NCBI GenBank assembly: GCA_038063015.1 | Contig: JBBTVX010000006.1 | Span: forward strand, 8,790 to 72,789 | Direction of reading: 5' to 3' | From: JACPYG01 sp038063015 | GTDB lineage: Bacteria > Patescibacteriota > Minisyncoccia > Minisyncoccales > Staskawiczbacteraceae | DNA length: 64,000 nt | Part shown: positions 50,645 through 58,309 of the stretch, one piece after another | How the letters are laid out: every line of letters begins with the position of its first letter | Position numbering within the stretch: position 1 is the stretch's first letter | Program-made: the position numbers and the translations under genes | Notes under the pieces: model-generated | What the model saw: the letters and a program-made list of their open reading frames with translations, nothing else | What the model was told of the DNA's origin: nothing | Databases searched by the model: none

Positions 50645-52885
50645 ATGAACCAAAAAATTACATTGCAAATCAGCGGCATGGACTGCGCTTCATGCTCGTC
50701 TGTAATTGAACATAATTTAAAAAAAACAAAAGGAATTGTTTCAGCTGTTGTTAATTTTGCGACAGAAAAAGCATATTTGGAATTTGATTCAGCGGAGATA
50801 CAGATAGAAAATATCAAAAAAAATATTAGAGATTTAGGATATAAAGCCGCGCTGGAAGGCGAAAGCTTTGACAATAAAGCGGCCGAGCATGAAGACCATC
50901 ACAAAATAGAAAAAGAAAGCGAAATTAAAAAATTGAAACTTCGCTTTGTCTTGTCGTTTATTTTTGGTTTGCCTATTATTTATATGGTGATGGGCGCATT
51001 GATAAACCTTCCTATGCCCGAAATTTTTAAGACCTACGGGATAGCCATACAAGTTGTTTTATCAACAGCCGTGATATTGGCCTGCTTTAACATATGGACA
51101 TCGGGATTCAAAAAGCTTATAAAGCTATCGCCCAATATGGACTCTTTAATTTTTATCGGCACGGCTACCGCTTATTTTTATAGTTTAATTCTGGCCGGGC
51201 TTTTGTTTCTTGGAAAAATGGTTGATATGGAGAGTTTTTATTTTGAATCGGCTGTATTTATTTTGGTTTTTATTTCTTTGGGCAAATATTTGGAAGCAAT
51301 TACAAAAGGAAAAACGAGCAATGCCATAAAGAAATTAATCGGGCTTCAACCTAAAACAGCCACCATTATAAAAAATGGCAGAGAGTTTGATGTTTTAATT
51401 TCAGAAGTTGAGGTCGGGGATATTATTTTAGTAAAGCCCGGGGGAAAAATTCCAGTTGACGGAATTGTTGTAAGCGGCTATTCGGGCGTTGATGAAAAAG
51501 CAATTACCGGAGAAAGCATGCCCGTTGAAAAAAAGAAGGGAGATGAAGTTATCGGCGCTACAATTAACAAAACAGGCGTCTTGCAATTTAAAGCAACAAG
51601 GGTGGGCAAAGATACAATGATTTCGCAGATTATAAAAATAGTTGAAGACGCTATGGGCTCAAAAGCCCCGATTCAGCTTTTAGCAGATAAGGTTTCGTTT
51701 TATTTTGTTCCGGTTGTGTTGGTAATTGCTGTTTTATCAGCAGGGGCTTGGTTGTTCGCGGGATACCCGTTTGCCTTCGCTTTAACGATTTTTGTCGCAA
51801 TTTTAATTATTGCCTGCCCTTGCGCTTTGGGATTAGCCACCCCAACAGCTGTAATGATGGGTACGGGCTTGGCCGCGGAAAGAGGAATCTTGATTAAATC
51901 CAGCAAAGCTTTAGAAACCGCTAAAGACGTAAATATGGTTGTTTTTGATAAAACCGGCACCCTGACAAAAGGCGAGCCGGTTGTTACAGATATAGTTTCA
52001 ATAAAAAAGGGAGTCGATGAAAAATTTATATTACAATTGGCCGCTTCAATTGAAAAAAATTCTGAGCATCCTCTGGCTCAGGCAATTGTTGATAAAGCCA
52101 GAGAAAAAAAGATTAAGATATTGGAAGTTAAAAATTTTCAAGCAGTTGTGGGCAAGGGCGTGGAAGCTAAATTAGAACGCAAAAAAATTCTGTTAGGAAC
52201 GAGAAAACTGATGTTAGACAATAAAATAAACCCCACATCCATAGATAATCAAATGGTTGTTTTGGAAGACCAGGGAAAAACCGCGATGATTTTAGCTCTT
52301 GCAAATAAAATTATAGGAATCGTTGCCGTTGCGGATGTTTTAAAAGACCATTCTAAAGAAGCCGTAATAGCTCTGCATAAAATAGGAAAACAAGTGGCAA
52401 TTATCACGGGAGACAATAAAAGAGTGGCCGAGGCAATCGCAAAAGAGCTTGGCATAGACAGAGTTTTGGCAGAGGTTTTACCGCAAGGAAAATCAGACGA
52501 GATTAAAAAACTGCAAGAGGAAGGAAAAATTGTGGCAATGGTTGGCGACGGTATAAACGACGCTCCGGCTTTGGCTCAGGCAAACTTAGGCATTGCTTTG
52601 GGCTCCGGCACCGATGTGGCAATGGAAACAGGAGAGATTGTCCTGATAAAAGACGATTTAAGAGATGTGATAATCGCTATTGATTTAAGTAAATATACTT
52701 TAAATAAAATAAAACAAAATCTATTTTGGGCGTTCTTTTATAATATAATTGGAATTCCTATTGCAACGGGCGTTTTATACCCCTTTATCGGCTGGCTTTT
52801 AAATCCCTCTATTGCCGCTGGTGCTATGGCATTTTCTTCTGTAAGCGTTGTGCTAAACGCGCTGTCTATGAAAAGATATAAATAA
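50645..52885 (+). CDS. copA: Copper-exporting P-type ATPase CopA
   Basis: 746 aa. One N-terminal HMA (SGMDCASC, residues 9-16); actuator TGES; sixth helix CPC (IIACPCALGLATPTA); phosphorylation DKTGTLTKGE; HP locus SEHPLAQA; hinge GDGINDAPALAQA; and C-terminal helices with YN and MxxSS (AMAFSSVSVVLNALSM). These are the P1B-1 Cu(I) transporter features. Last gene of the copper operon. Confidence 0.95.
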   Translation: MNQKITLQISGMDCASCSSVIEHNLKKTKGIVSAVVNFATEKAYLEFDSAEIQIENIKKNIRDLGYKAALEGESFDNKAAEHEDHHKIEKESEIKKLKLRFVLSFIFGLPIIYMVMGALINLPMPEIFKTYGIAIQVVLSTAVILACFNIWTSGFKKLIKLSPNMDSLIFIGTATAYFYSLILAGLLFLGKMVDMESFYFESAVFILVFISLGKYLEAITKGKTSNAIKKLIGLQPKTATIIKNGREFDVLISEVEVGDIILVKPGGKIPVDGIVVSGYSGVDEKAITGESMPVEKKKGDEVIGATINKTGVLQFKATRVGKDTMISQIIKIVEDAMGSKAPIQLLADKVSFYFVPVVLVIAVLSAGAWLFAGYPFAFALTIFVAILIIACPCALGLATPTAVMMGTGLAAERGILIKSSKALETAKDVNMVVFDKTGTLTKGEPVVTDIVSIKKGVDEKFILQLAASIEKNSEHPLAQAIVDKAREKKIKILEVKNFQAVVGKGVEAKLERKKILLGTRKLMLDNKINPTSIDNQMVVLEDQGKTAMILALANKIIGIVAVADVLKDHSKEAVIALHKIGKQVAIITGDNKRVAEAIAKELGIDRVLAEVLPQGKSDEIKKLQEEGKIVAMVGDGINDAPALAQANLGIALGSGTDVAMETGEIVLIKDDLRDVIIAIDLSKYTLNKIKQNLFWAFFYNIIGIPIATGVLYPFIGWLLNPSIAAGAMAFSSVSVVLNALSMKRYK

Positions 52886-52897
52886 AATATAAATAAA

Positions 52898-52935
52898 AAA
52901 AGACCATAGGCTTTTGCCTGTGGTCATATCTTTTT
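52898..52935 (+). terminator. Terminator of the copper operon
   Basis: GACCATAGGC, loop TTTT, GCCTGTGGTC (one G-T pair), preceded by A and followed by a T-rich stretch. Confidence 0.8.
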
Positions 52936-52960
52936 GCGCTCGGTGCTTTTTGTCAACCGA

Positions 52961-53482
52961 TTAACCGGCTGATTCTATAACGCCGAGAAAAGCGTTCTTG
53001 GCATTATTTTCTGTTTCAACCCTGTATTGCATCAAATATGCGTCTTCGGTGGTATCTACATAGAAATCTTTTAATACGCTGATTGCCCTGAAGCCCAGTT
53101 TGCGGAAAAATAATTGGGCACCTAAATTTGTTTCTCTTATCTCAAGAAGAATGCGGGTTCTTCTTTGGGGCCTTAGTTTGCCAATTAATTTTTCCACCAT
53201 TTGCTGGCCTACGCCCATGCGGCGGAATTCAAGGGCAACTGCGAAATTTAAAATATGAAGCCTAGTAGGGTGTAGTTCGTAAATCATAAATCCAGCAACT
53301 CTTTCCTGGTATTCAGCCACCATGCAGATGCAATTTCTCTGGCGAAGGCATCTTATAAAATCGTCCTCTGACCATGGAAATTCAAAACTTTCATTTTCAA
53401 TTTGTAAGACTTCTAACATGTCTCTTTTTATCATCCATTTTATATGAACGCAAATATTTTGTTTTCCACGCGTTGTCAACAT
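52961..53482 (-). CDS. rimI: Ribosomal protein S18 alanine N-acetyltransferase RimI-like
   Basis: 173 aa GNAT enzyme. ENESFEFPWSEDDFIRCL is the RimI N-terminal signature, FAVALEFRRMGVGQQMVEKLI the acetyl-CoA loop, and TNLGAQLFFRKLGFRAI the C-terminal motif. GGAGG lies 8-9 bases before the ATG at 53482. The usual neighbours tsaB and tsaD are absent. Confidence 0.85.
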   Translation of the reverse strand: MLTTRGKQNICVHIKWMIKRDMLEVLQIENESFEFPWSEDDFIRCLRQRNCICMVAEYQERVAGFMIYELHPTRLHILNFAVALEFRRMGVGQQMVEKLIGKLRPQRRTRILLEIRETNLGAQLFFRKLGFRAISVLKDFYVDTTEDAYLMQYRVETENNAKNAFLGVIESAG

Positions 53483-53541
53483 GTCATACCTCCCTGCGTT
53501 ATGTCAAAGAGCCGAGAAAGAACAAACGAAAATGTTATTTT

Positions 53542-53571
53542 AGTATAAATCAAAACGCAAATTAATGTCAA
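53542..53571 (-). promoter_or_regulatory. Promoter of rimI
   Basis: Minus strand TTGACA (53571-53566), 18 bases, TATACT (53547-53542). Confidence 0.6.
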
Positions 53572-53645
53572 ATTTTTAAAAAGTTGATTTTAATGATTTT
53601 TTGTGATTAAATAAAAATATGTTAAATTATAATAAATTATAATAA

Positions 53646-54227
53646 ATGAAAAAAAGATTTTTATTGTTAGCGAGTTTTTTATTTTTTAACGCAACATTGG
53701 CAAACATTGCCAAAGCGGTTTGTCCTGTTTGCGTGGTTGCCGTGGGAGCCGGATTGGGCATGTCTCGCTGGTTGGGGATTGACGACGCGGTTTCTTCTAT
53801 ATGGATAGGCGCTCTGCTTGTTTCATTAAGTATTTGGACGATAGTTTGGCTCAATAAAAAAAAACTTGCCCCGTTAAATGCGGCTAAACCGCAATTTCGC
53901 TTTGCGAAATTATTTAACTGGGTGAAGAATTTTAAATACAATAAAGTTATTATTCCTCTGTTGTACTATTTAATTACAATTGTTCCGCTTTATTATTACG
54001 ATATAATAGGCCACCCTTTAAATAAAATTTTTGGCATAGACAAAATAATTTTTGGCATAGTTTTGGGAACAGCGGTTTTTTTGGCAAGCGTTTGGTTTCA
54101 TAATTTTTTAAAAACAAAGAATCAGGGAAAACAATTTTTTATCTATCAAAAAGTTATTTTGCCGTTGGCATTTTTGATATTAACCAGTTTAATTTTTTAC
54201 ACAATAATAAAATGGCGGATAATATAG
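53646..54227 (+). CDS. Hypothetical four-helix membrane protein with a CPVC motif
   Basis: 193 aa. A signal-like helix ends at NIAKA, followed by VCPVCVVAVGAGLGMSRWLGIDDAVSSIWIGALLVSL. The CPVC pair at the start of the mature protein and four membrane helices suggest a redox or metal role. Similar proteins are common near thiol genes in CPR genomes. It overlaps the next gene by 16 bases. Confidence 0.65.
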   Translation: MKKRFLLLASFLFFNATLANIAKAVCPVCVVAVGAGLGMSRWLGIDDAVSSIWIGALLVSLSIWTIVWLNKKKLAPLNAAKPQFRFAKLFNWVKNFKYNKVIIPLLYYLITIVPLYYYDIIGHPLNKIFGIDKIIFGIVLGTAVFLASVWFHNFLKTKNQGKQFFIYQKVILPLAFLILTSLIFYTIIKWRII

Positions 54228-54730
54228 ACGAGTTTATAAAAAAAGTTCAGGCAAGTAAAACCAGCGAATTGGATTTATCTTCCAACGAAGATTTGTCTAT
54301 CGCTATAATGAATTTAATCTCAATTGAAGAGCATTTTTTCTTTACCGGAGCCAAAACGGGAAAGCCGGAATATTTTGATTTGTTAAATACCGCCAGAGAA
54401 ATGAGAAAAGATTTATTGAAAAGAATCATAAAAGAATACGAGGGCGAGGTTTGGTGTATCTCAAAACATTTGTTATCCGCCTCAATGAGGTTGATGGAGG
54501 TTGGCGCAAAAGCCATAAGCCAAGATAAAAAACAAGAAGCGGAAGAAATGTTTAAAAAGGCGTACGAACTCTACTCTTTATTTTGGGGAATAAATTTAAA
54601 ATTGATTGATATGGGGGAAGTAAAAAAAATAGATGATAATCAAATAGACATAAAAGACACAGATAAAAAAGGCATTTTAGGAAAATTGGGAAAAGCGGTT
54701 CAATATATAATTAATTGCTGCAAGGAATAA
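54212..54730 (+). CDS. Hypothetical helical protein
   Basis: 172 aa, almost all alpha-helical. ISIEEHFFFTGAKTGKPEYFDLLNTAREMRKDLLKRI and EVWCISKHLLSASMRLMEVGAKAISQDKKQEAEEMFKKAYELYSLFW resemble a TPR-like bundle. It is cytoplasmic, with Glu, His and Cys that could bind metal. It overlaps the CPVC membrane protein gene, so the two probably act together. Not recognised. Confidence 0.6.
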   Translation: MADNIDEFIKKVQASKTSELDLSSNEDLSIAIMNLISIEEHFFFTGAKTGKPEYFDLLNTAREMRKDLLKRIIKEYEGEVWCISKHLLSASMRLMEVGAKAISQDKKQEAEEMFKKAYELYSLFWGINLKLIDMGEVKKIDDNQIDIKDTDKKGILGKLGKAVQYIINCCKE

Positions 54731-54777
54731 ATAAGGTATAATAAAATAAAAAATATTAAATATTAAAAATTAAAACT

Positions 54778-55569
54778 ATGTTTGGACTAAACAAAACAAC
54801 AAATAAGTTTTGCGATTTAAGGGGCAAGGTGGCGATTATCACCGGGGCTAAACAAGGAATGGGAAGAACTCATGCCCTAACATTGGCCGGCGCCGGAGCT
54901 AAAGTTGTCTTAGCCGATATTTCACAAGAGGAATGCCAGTTGGTTGCGGATGAAATTAAAAAAGAGAGGGGAGAAGCAATAGCCGTAAAGTGCGATATCA
55001 GCCAAAAAGCGGAAGTTGATAATTTAATTCAACAGACCTTAAAAACATTCGGTAAAATAGATATTTTGGTAAATAACGCCGGCGTTTGTCCGTTTAAACC
55101 GTTTTTAGAATTAACAGAAGAAGATTGGCATAAAGTATTAAGCGTAAATTTAAAAGGATATTTTTTGTGCAGCCAAGCGGCGGCAAAAGAGATGGCGAAA
55201 CAGAAGTCAGGAGTAATTGTAAACATTGCTTCAATAGCCATGGGACAAGTTGGCGTTGGGTTTCCGGGCATTGTTCATTATTGCGCGTCAAAAGGAGGCG
55301 TTGTTGCAATGGCGGAAGCAATGTCTTTGGAATTAGCCCCTTTAAATATAAGGGTAAATACAATAGCTCCGGGCGCCATTGATACTCCGATGGCGGCTTC
55401 GGTAAAACAAGACGCCAAAACTTTTGAAGGATTTATGGCGAGAATTCCTTTAAAAAGAATGGGTAATCCCGAGGAAATTTCCAACGCTGTTTTGTTTTTA
55501 GCGTCAGATGAATCTTCATATATGACAGGGTCAGTGGTAGTAGTTGACGGGGGCTGGCTGGCTGGATAA
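54778..55569 (+). CDS. Short-chain dehydrogenase/reductase (FabG-like)
   Basis: 263 aa. Cofactor motif TGAKQGMGRTHA (residues 22-33), NNAGVCPF, catalytic Ser in VNIASIAMGQ, and YxxxK (HYCASKGG). Classical SDR. The lack of fatty-acid genes nearby leaves the substrate open. Confidence 0.9.
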   Translation: MFGLNKTTNKFCDLRGKVAIITGAKQGMGRTHALTLAGAGAKVVLADISQEECQLVADEIKKERGEAIAVKCDISQKAEVDNLIQQTLKTFGKIDILVNNAGVCPFKPFLELTEEDWHKVLSVNLKGYFLCSQAAAKEMAKQKSGVIVNIASIAMGQVGVGFPGIVHYCASKGGVVAMAEAMSLELAPLNIRVNTIAPGAIDTPMAASVKQDAKTFEGFMARIPLKRMGNPEEISNAVLFLASDESSYMTGSVVVVDGGWLAG

Positions 55570-55592
55570 AAGCGAAACTATTGACAGCGCAG

Positions 55593-55621
55593 TTGACCCC
55601 GACTATTTTAGGGGGTATAGT
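55593..55621 (+). promoter_or_regulatory. Promoter with ACCCC/GGGGT inverted repeat
   Basis: TTGACC (55593-55598), 17 bases, TATAGT (55616-55621). ACCCC and GGGGGT flank the spacer as an inverted repeat, a possible operator. Confidence 0.5.
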
Positions 55622-55694
55622 GTATGAATTAGTTTCCTGTAAATTGAAAACACAGGACAAGGTCGATTAATAAAAACTCAAATAATATAATATT

Positions 55695-55859
55695 ATGGCA
55701 ACAGAAGCTTATTGTGTAAAATGCAAAGCTAAGAGAAATATGAATAACCCGGAAGAAGTATCAATGAAAGGAAAAGGCGGTAAAAAAAGAGCCGCTATGA
55801 CCGGCACTTGCGAAAAGTGCGGCACAAAAATGTTTAGAATAATGGGCTTGAAGAAATAA
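55695..55859 (+). CDS. DUF5679 zinc-ribbon protein
   Basis: 54 aa: MATEAYCVKCKAKRNMNNPEEV...RAAMTGTCEKCGTKMFRIMGLKK. Two CxxC pairs (CVKC and CEKC) form a zinc ribbon, and VKCKAKR...G.CEKCGTKMFRI matches the small DUF5679 family. It has its own promoter and a terminator directly after, so it is monocistronic. Confidence 0.8.
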   Translation: MATEAYCVKCKAKRNMNNPEEVSMKGKGGKKRAAMTGTCEKCGTKMFRIMGLKK

Positions 55860-55873
55860 ACTCTTATTGAATT

Positions 55874-55908
55874 TTGAAACGCCCCAGACAGCCTCTGGGG
55901 CGTTTCTT
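55874..55908 (+). terminator. Terminator after the DUF5679 gene
   Basis: GAAACGCCCCAGA, loop CAGCC, TCTGGGGCGTTTC, TTT: a 13-bp perfect stem. Confidence 0.95.
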
Positions 55909-55913
55909 TAAAA

Positions 55914-56771
55914 ATGAAAAAGAAGAAGATTATATTTTTTGCCGGAATTTTATTTTTGTTAAACATATTCGTCTGGCAGGAAGTTTTTGATTTAACAAAA
56001 ACAAATAATTTAAAAATTGATTTTTTAGATGTCGGACAGGGGGACTCCGCATTTATTGAAACTCCGCAAATGCGTCAAATTTTAATTGACGGCGGACCAT
56101 CTCCCGTTGTTCTGCAAAAATTGGCAAAGAGAATGCCCTTTTTTGACAGAACCATTGACCTTATAATTTTAACTCACCCGGAAAAAGACCATCTTGCGGG
56201 CTTAATAGAAGTTTTGCAAAGATATAGGGTAAGTTATATTTTATGGACAGGAGTTGTCAGAGATACTTCCGAATATCAAAAATGGATAGACGCATTAACA
56301 AAAGAGCAAAAACAAGGCGCTAAAATAATAACAGTTAAATCCGGCCAGATAATAAAAATAGGAAAAATTAAAATTGATACTTTGTATCCGTTTGAAGATT
56401 TCTCGGGAAAAAATTTAAAAGACAGCAATGACAGTTCTATTGTTCTTCGTTTAGTTTTTGACGAAAACGAATTTCTTTTTACCGGAGACATATCAAGCAG
56501 GGTAGAAAAGTTTATTAGCGAAAAAGTTAATTTACAGTCAGATGTTTTAAAAGTTTCGCATCACGGTTCAAAATATTCAACCTCCGCTCTTTTTTTGGAA
56601 AATGTAAAACCGGAAATTGCCGTTATATCGGTTGGGAAAAATTCATATGGCCACCCTACGCCCGAGACCTTGCAAAGACTGGAAAATTTTGGTATAAAAG
56701 TTTTAAGAACAGACCAAGGCGGCGATATAGAAATTATATCTGACGGAAATAATATTTATATGCGGAAATAA
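55914..56771 (+). CDS. ComEC-like metallo-beta-lactamase-fold hydrolase
   Basis: 285 aa. A membrane anchor (residues 4-22) is followed by IDFLDVGQGDSAFIETP and THPEKDHLAG (HxxxDH metal motif), FLFTGDIS, and VSHHGSKYSTSALFL. This is the C-terminal domain of ComEC/Rec2, which handles DNA strands during uptake, but without the competence membrane channel. Its final codons lie within a 25-bp inverted repeat. Confidence 0.85.
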   Translation: MKKKKIIFFAGILFLLNIFVWQEVFDLTKTNNLKIDFLDVGQGDSAFIETPQMRQILIDGGPSPVVLQKLAKRMPFFDRTIDLIILTHPEKDHLAGLIEVLQRYRVSYILWTGVVRDTSEYQKWIDALTKEQKQGAKIITVKSGQIIKIGKIKIDTLYPFEDFSGKNLKDSNDSSIVLRLVFDENEFLFTGDISSRVEKFISEKVNLQSDVLKVSHHGSKYSTSALFLENVKPEIAVISVGKNSYGHPTPETLQRLENFGIKVLRTDQGGDIEIISDGNNIYMRK

Positions 56772-56835
56772 TGATATTTTTCAATTCGGGCTGGCCGTGG
56801 GCTTGGCGTGTTGAAAAATATCATTATTTCCGCAT
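56760..56835 (+). repeat. 25-bp perfect inverted repeat
   Basis: Left arm 56760-56784 (ATGCGGAAATAATGATATTT...) and right arm 56811-56835 are exact complements, separated by a 26-base GC-rich loop. The left arm encodes the end of the ComEC-like protein and its stop codon. The right arm ends 10 bases before the next ATG. Confidence 0.95.
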
Positions 56836-56845
56836 TATCTACGAT

Positions 56846-57919
56846 ATGAAAGATATAGATTTTCCAATTTTTAAAACAAAATCAGAAGATTCTTCCAAAA
56901 AATTTGATTTGACAGACCTTAAAAGCCGTCAGGAGTATTTTGAATACAAAGCCGGTCCGGAAATTAAAAAACTTAGAGAATATTTAAAAGAAAATACTTT
57001 CGTCGCTTATTTGCTTGGCAAAAAGAGTTCCGGCAAAGGAACATACGCAAAAATGTTAGCCGAAATTATAGACAAGGATAAAATAGCCCATTTTTCTGTC
57101 GGAGACATGGTGAGGTCTTTTGATGAAATTATTAGCGACGAAAACAAGAAAAAAGAATTTATTGCTTTTTTAGAAAAAAGTTATAGGGGATATTTGCCCT
57201 TAGAAAGCATAATCAAGTCTTTAGAACAGAGGAGCACGAAAATTCTTTTGCCTTCTGAATTAATTTTGGCCTTAGCCAAGCGAGAAATCGCAAAGCTCGG
57301 CAGAAAGGCGATTTTTATAGATGGCTTTCCAAGAGATTTGGACCAAGTTTCTTACTCTTTGTTTTTTAGAGATTTAATTGGTTATAGAGACGACCCCGAT
57401 GTTTTTATTTTAATAGATGTTCCAACATCGGTCATTGACCAAAGGATAAAATATAGAGTAATTTGCCCTCTTTGCCAAACATCAAGAAATTTAAAACTTT
57501 TACCCACAAAAAATGTTGGGCATTCGGCAAAGGAAAATAAATTTTATTTAACTTGCGACAATTCAAATTGTTCGCGTCCTAGAATGACGACAAAAGAAGG
57601 AGACGAATTGGGAATTGAGCCTATCAGAGAAAGATTGGACAAAGATGAAGTTTTAATAAAACAGGCAATGTCTTTGCAGGGCATTTCAAAAGTTTTTTTG
57701 AGAAACTCTATTCCTGTAAACAAAATAAAAGATTTTGTTGACGATTATGAAATTACCCCAGAATACAATTATATTTTTGATGAAAAAGAAAACAAGGTTA
57801 AAACCATTGAAAATCCCTGGGAGATTTTAGACGACGAAGGGGTTGCTTCAAATAGTTTAATGCCTCCTCCGATTGTTGTTTCTCTAATAAAACAATTAGT
57901 TAAAACTCTGGGTATTTAA
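56846..57919 (+). CDS. Adenylate kinase-like nucleotide kinase with zinc lid
   Basis: 357 aa from the ATG at 56846. P-loop GKKSSGKGTYAKML near residue 60, FIDGFPRDLDQV, and a lid with CPLC...CDNSNC zinc ligands. It is much longer than adenylate kinase (about 215 aa), with extra N-terminal (60 aa) and C-terminal (about 90 aa) regions. Substrate is uncertain. Confidence 0.75.
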   Translation: MKDIDFPIFKTKSEDSSKKFDLTDLKSRQEYFEYKAGPEIKKLREYLKENTFVAYLLGKKSSGKGTYAKMLAEIIDKDKIAHFSVGDMVRSFDEIISDENKKKEFIAFLEKSYRGYLPLESIIKSLEQRSTKILLPSELILALAKREIAKLGRKAIFIDGFPRDLDQVSYSLFFRDLIGYRDDPDVFILIDVPTSVIDQRIKYRVICPLCQTSRNLKLLPTKNVGHSAKENKFYLTCDNSNCSRPRMTTKEGDELGIEPIRERLDKDEVLIKQAMSLQGISKVFLRNSIPVNKIKDFVDDYEITPEYNYIFDEKENKVKTIENPWEILDDEGVASNSLMPPPIVVSLIKQLVKTLGI

Positions 57920-58072
57920 ACCCTTGACTAACCTTCTTAAAGATTTAAAATAAAGACAGCTCTGATATTTCCATATTAGATTCTATACGAGCTTTTTTAT
58001 GGGAGTTCAAATTTGTTAAGACTGCGGTTTTAACATGAGAACACCCACCTAAATTATACTAGAAATCTAAGG
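57920..58072 (+). other. Intergenic region before structured RNA copy 3
   Basis: No gene seen. A TATACT at 58055-58060 with TTAACA 19 bases upstream may start RNA copy 3. A weak AGCTC/GAGCT pair with a T run near 57990 may end the kinase transcript. Confidence 0.4.
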
Positions 58073-58238
58073 AAGGTCTGCTGCTTAATAATTTTTCGTA
58101 ACGAAAATTGAAAGATTTGAGGCGAAAATTATAAAAAACGAGGAGGTTTATATGGCGATATAAGCTGACGAGTTTTTGATAATTTGTAGCCAAATATTTC
58201 AATTTGCAGTAGAAAGAAATTATTAAGTAGCAGGCCTT
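58073..58238 (+). ncRNA. Structured RNA element, copy 3 of 3
   Basis: 166 nt with a 22-bp closing stem (58073-58094 with 58217-58238, two G-U). TTTTCG-TAA-CGAAAA forms the first hairpin. TTGAAAGATTTG (58108-58119) pairs with CAAATATTTCAA (58191-58202). AAAAAC (58134-58139) pairs with GTTTTT (58172-58177) around GAGGAGG and CTGACGA, with apical TTTATAT-GGCG-ATATAAG. In the closing stem a U-A pair of copies 1 and 2 is C-G here, a compensatory change. A terminator hairpin follows, so it looks like a free-standing RNA. Confidence 0.75.
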
Positions 58239-58252
58239 ATATCAGAGCGTTA

Positions 58253-58289
58253 AAAAAACGATAATTAAAAGTTATCGTTTTTTTAATTA
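58253..58289 (+). terminator. Terminator after structured RNA copy 3
   Basis: AAAAAACGATAA, short loop, TTATCGTTTTTTT: a 12-bp stem followed by T. It lies 20 bases before dprA. Confidence 0.85.
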
Positions 58290-58309
58290 AAGTGATACAA
58301 TAAAAAAAT

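Noticed and set aside
16126..58238. The three RNA-like copies as miniature transposons with terminal inverted repeats
   Set aside because: The ends are inverted repeats, but no target-site duplication is visible at any copy, and internal helices change sequence while keeping complementarity. RNA is the better explanation, although a mobile origin is not excluded.
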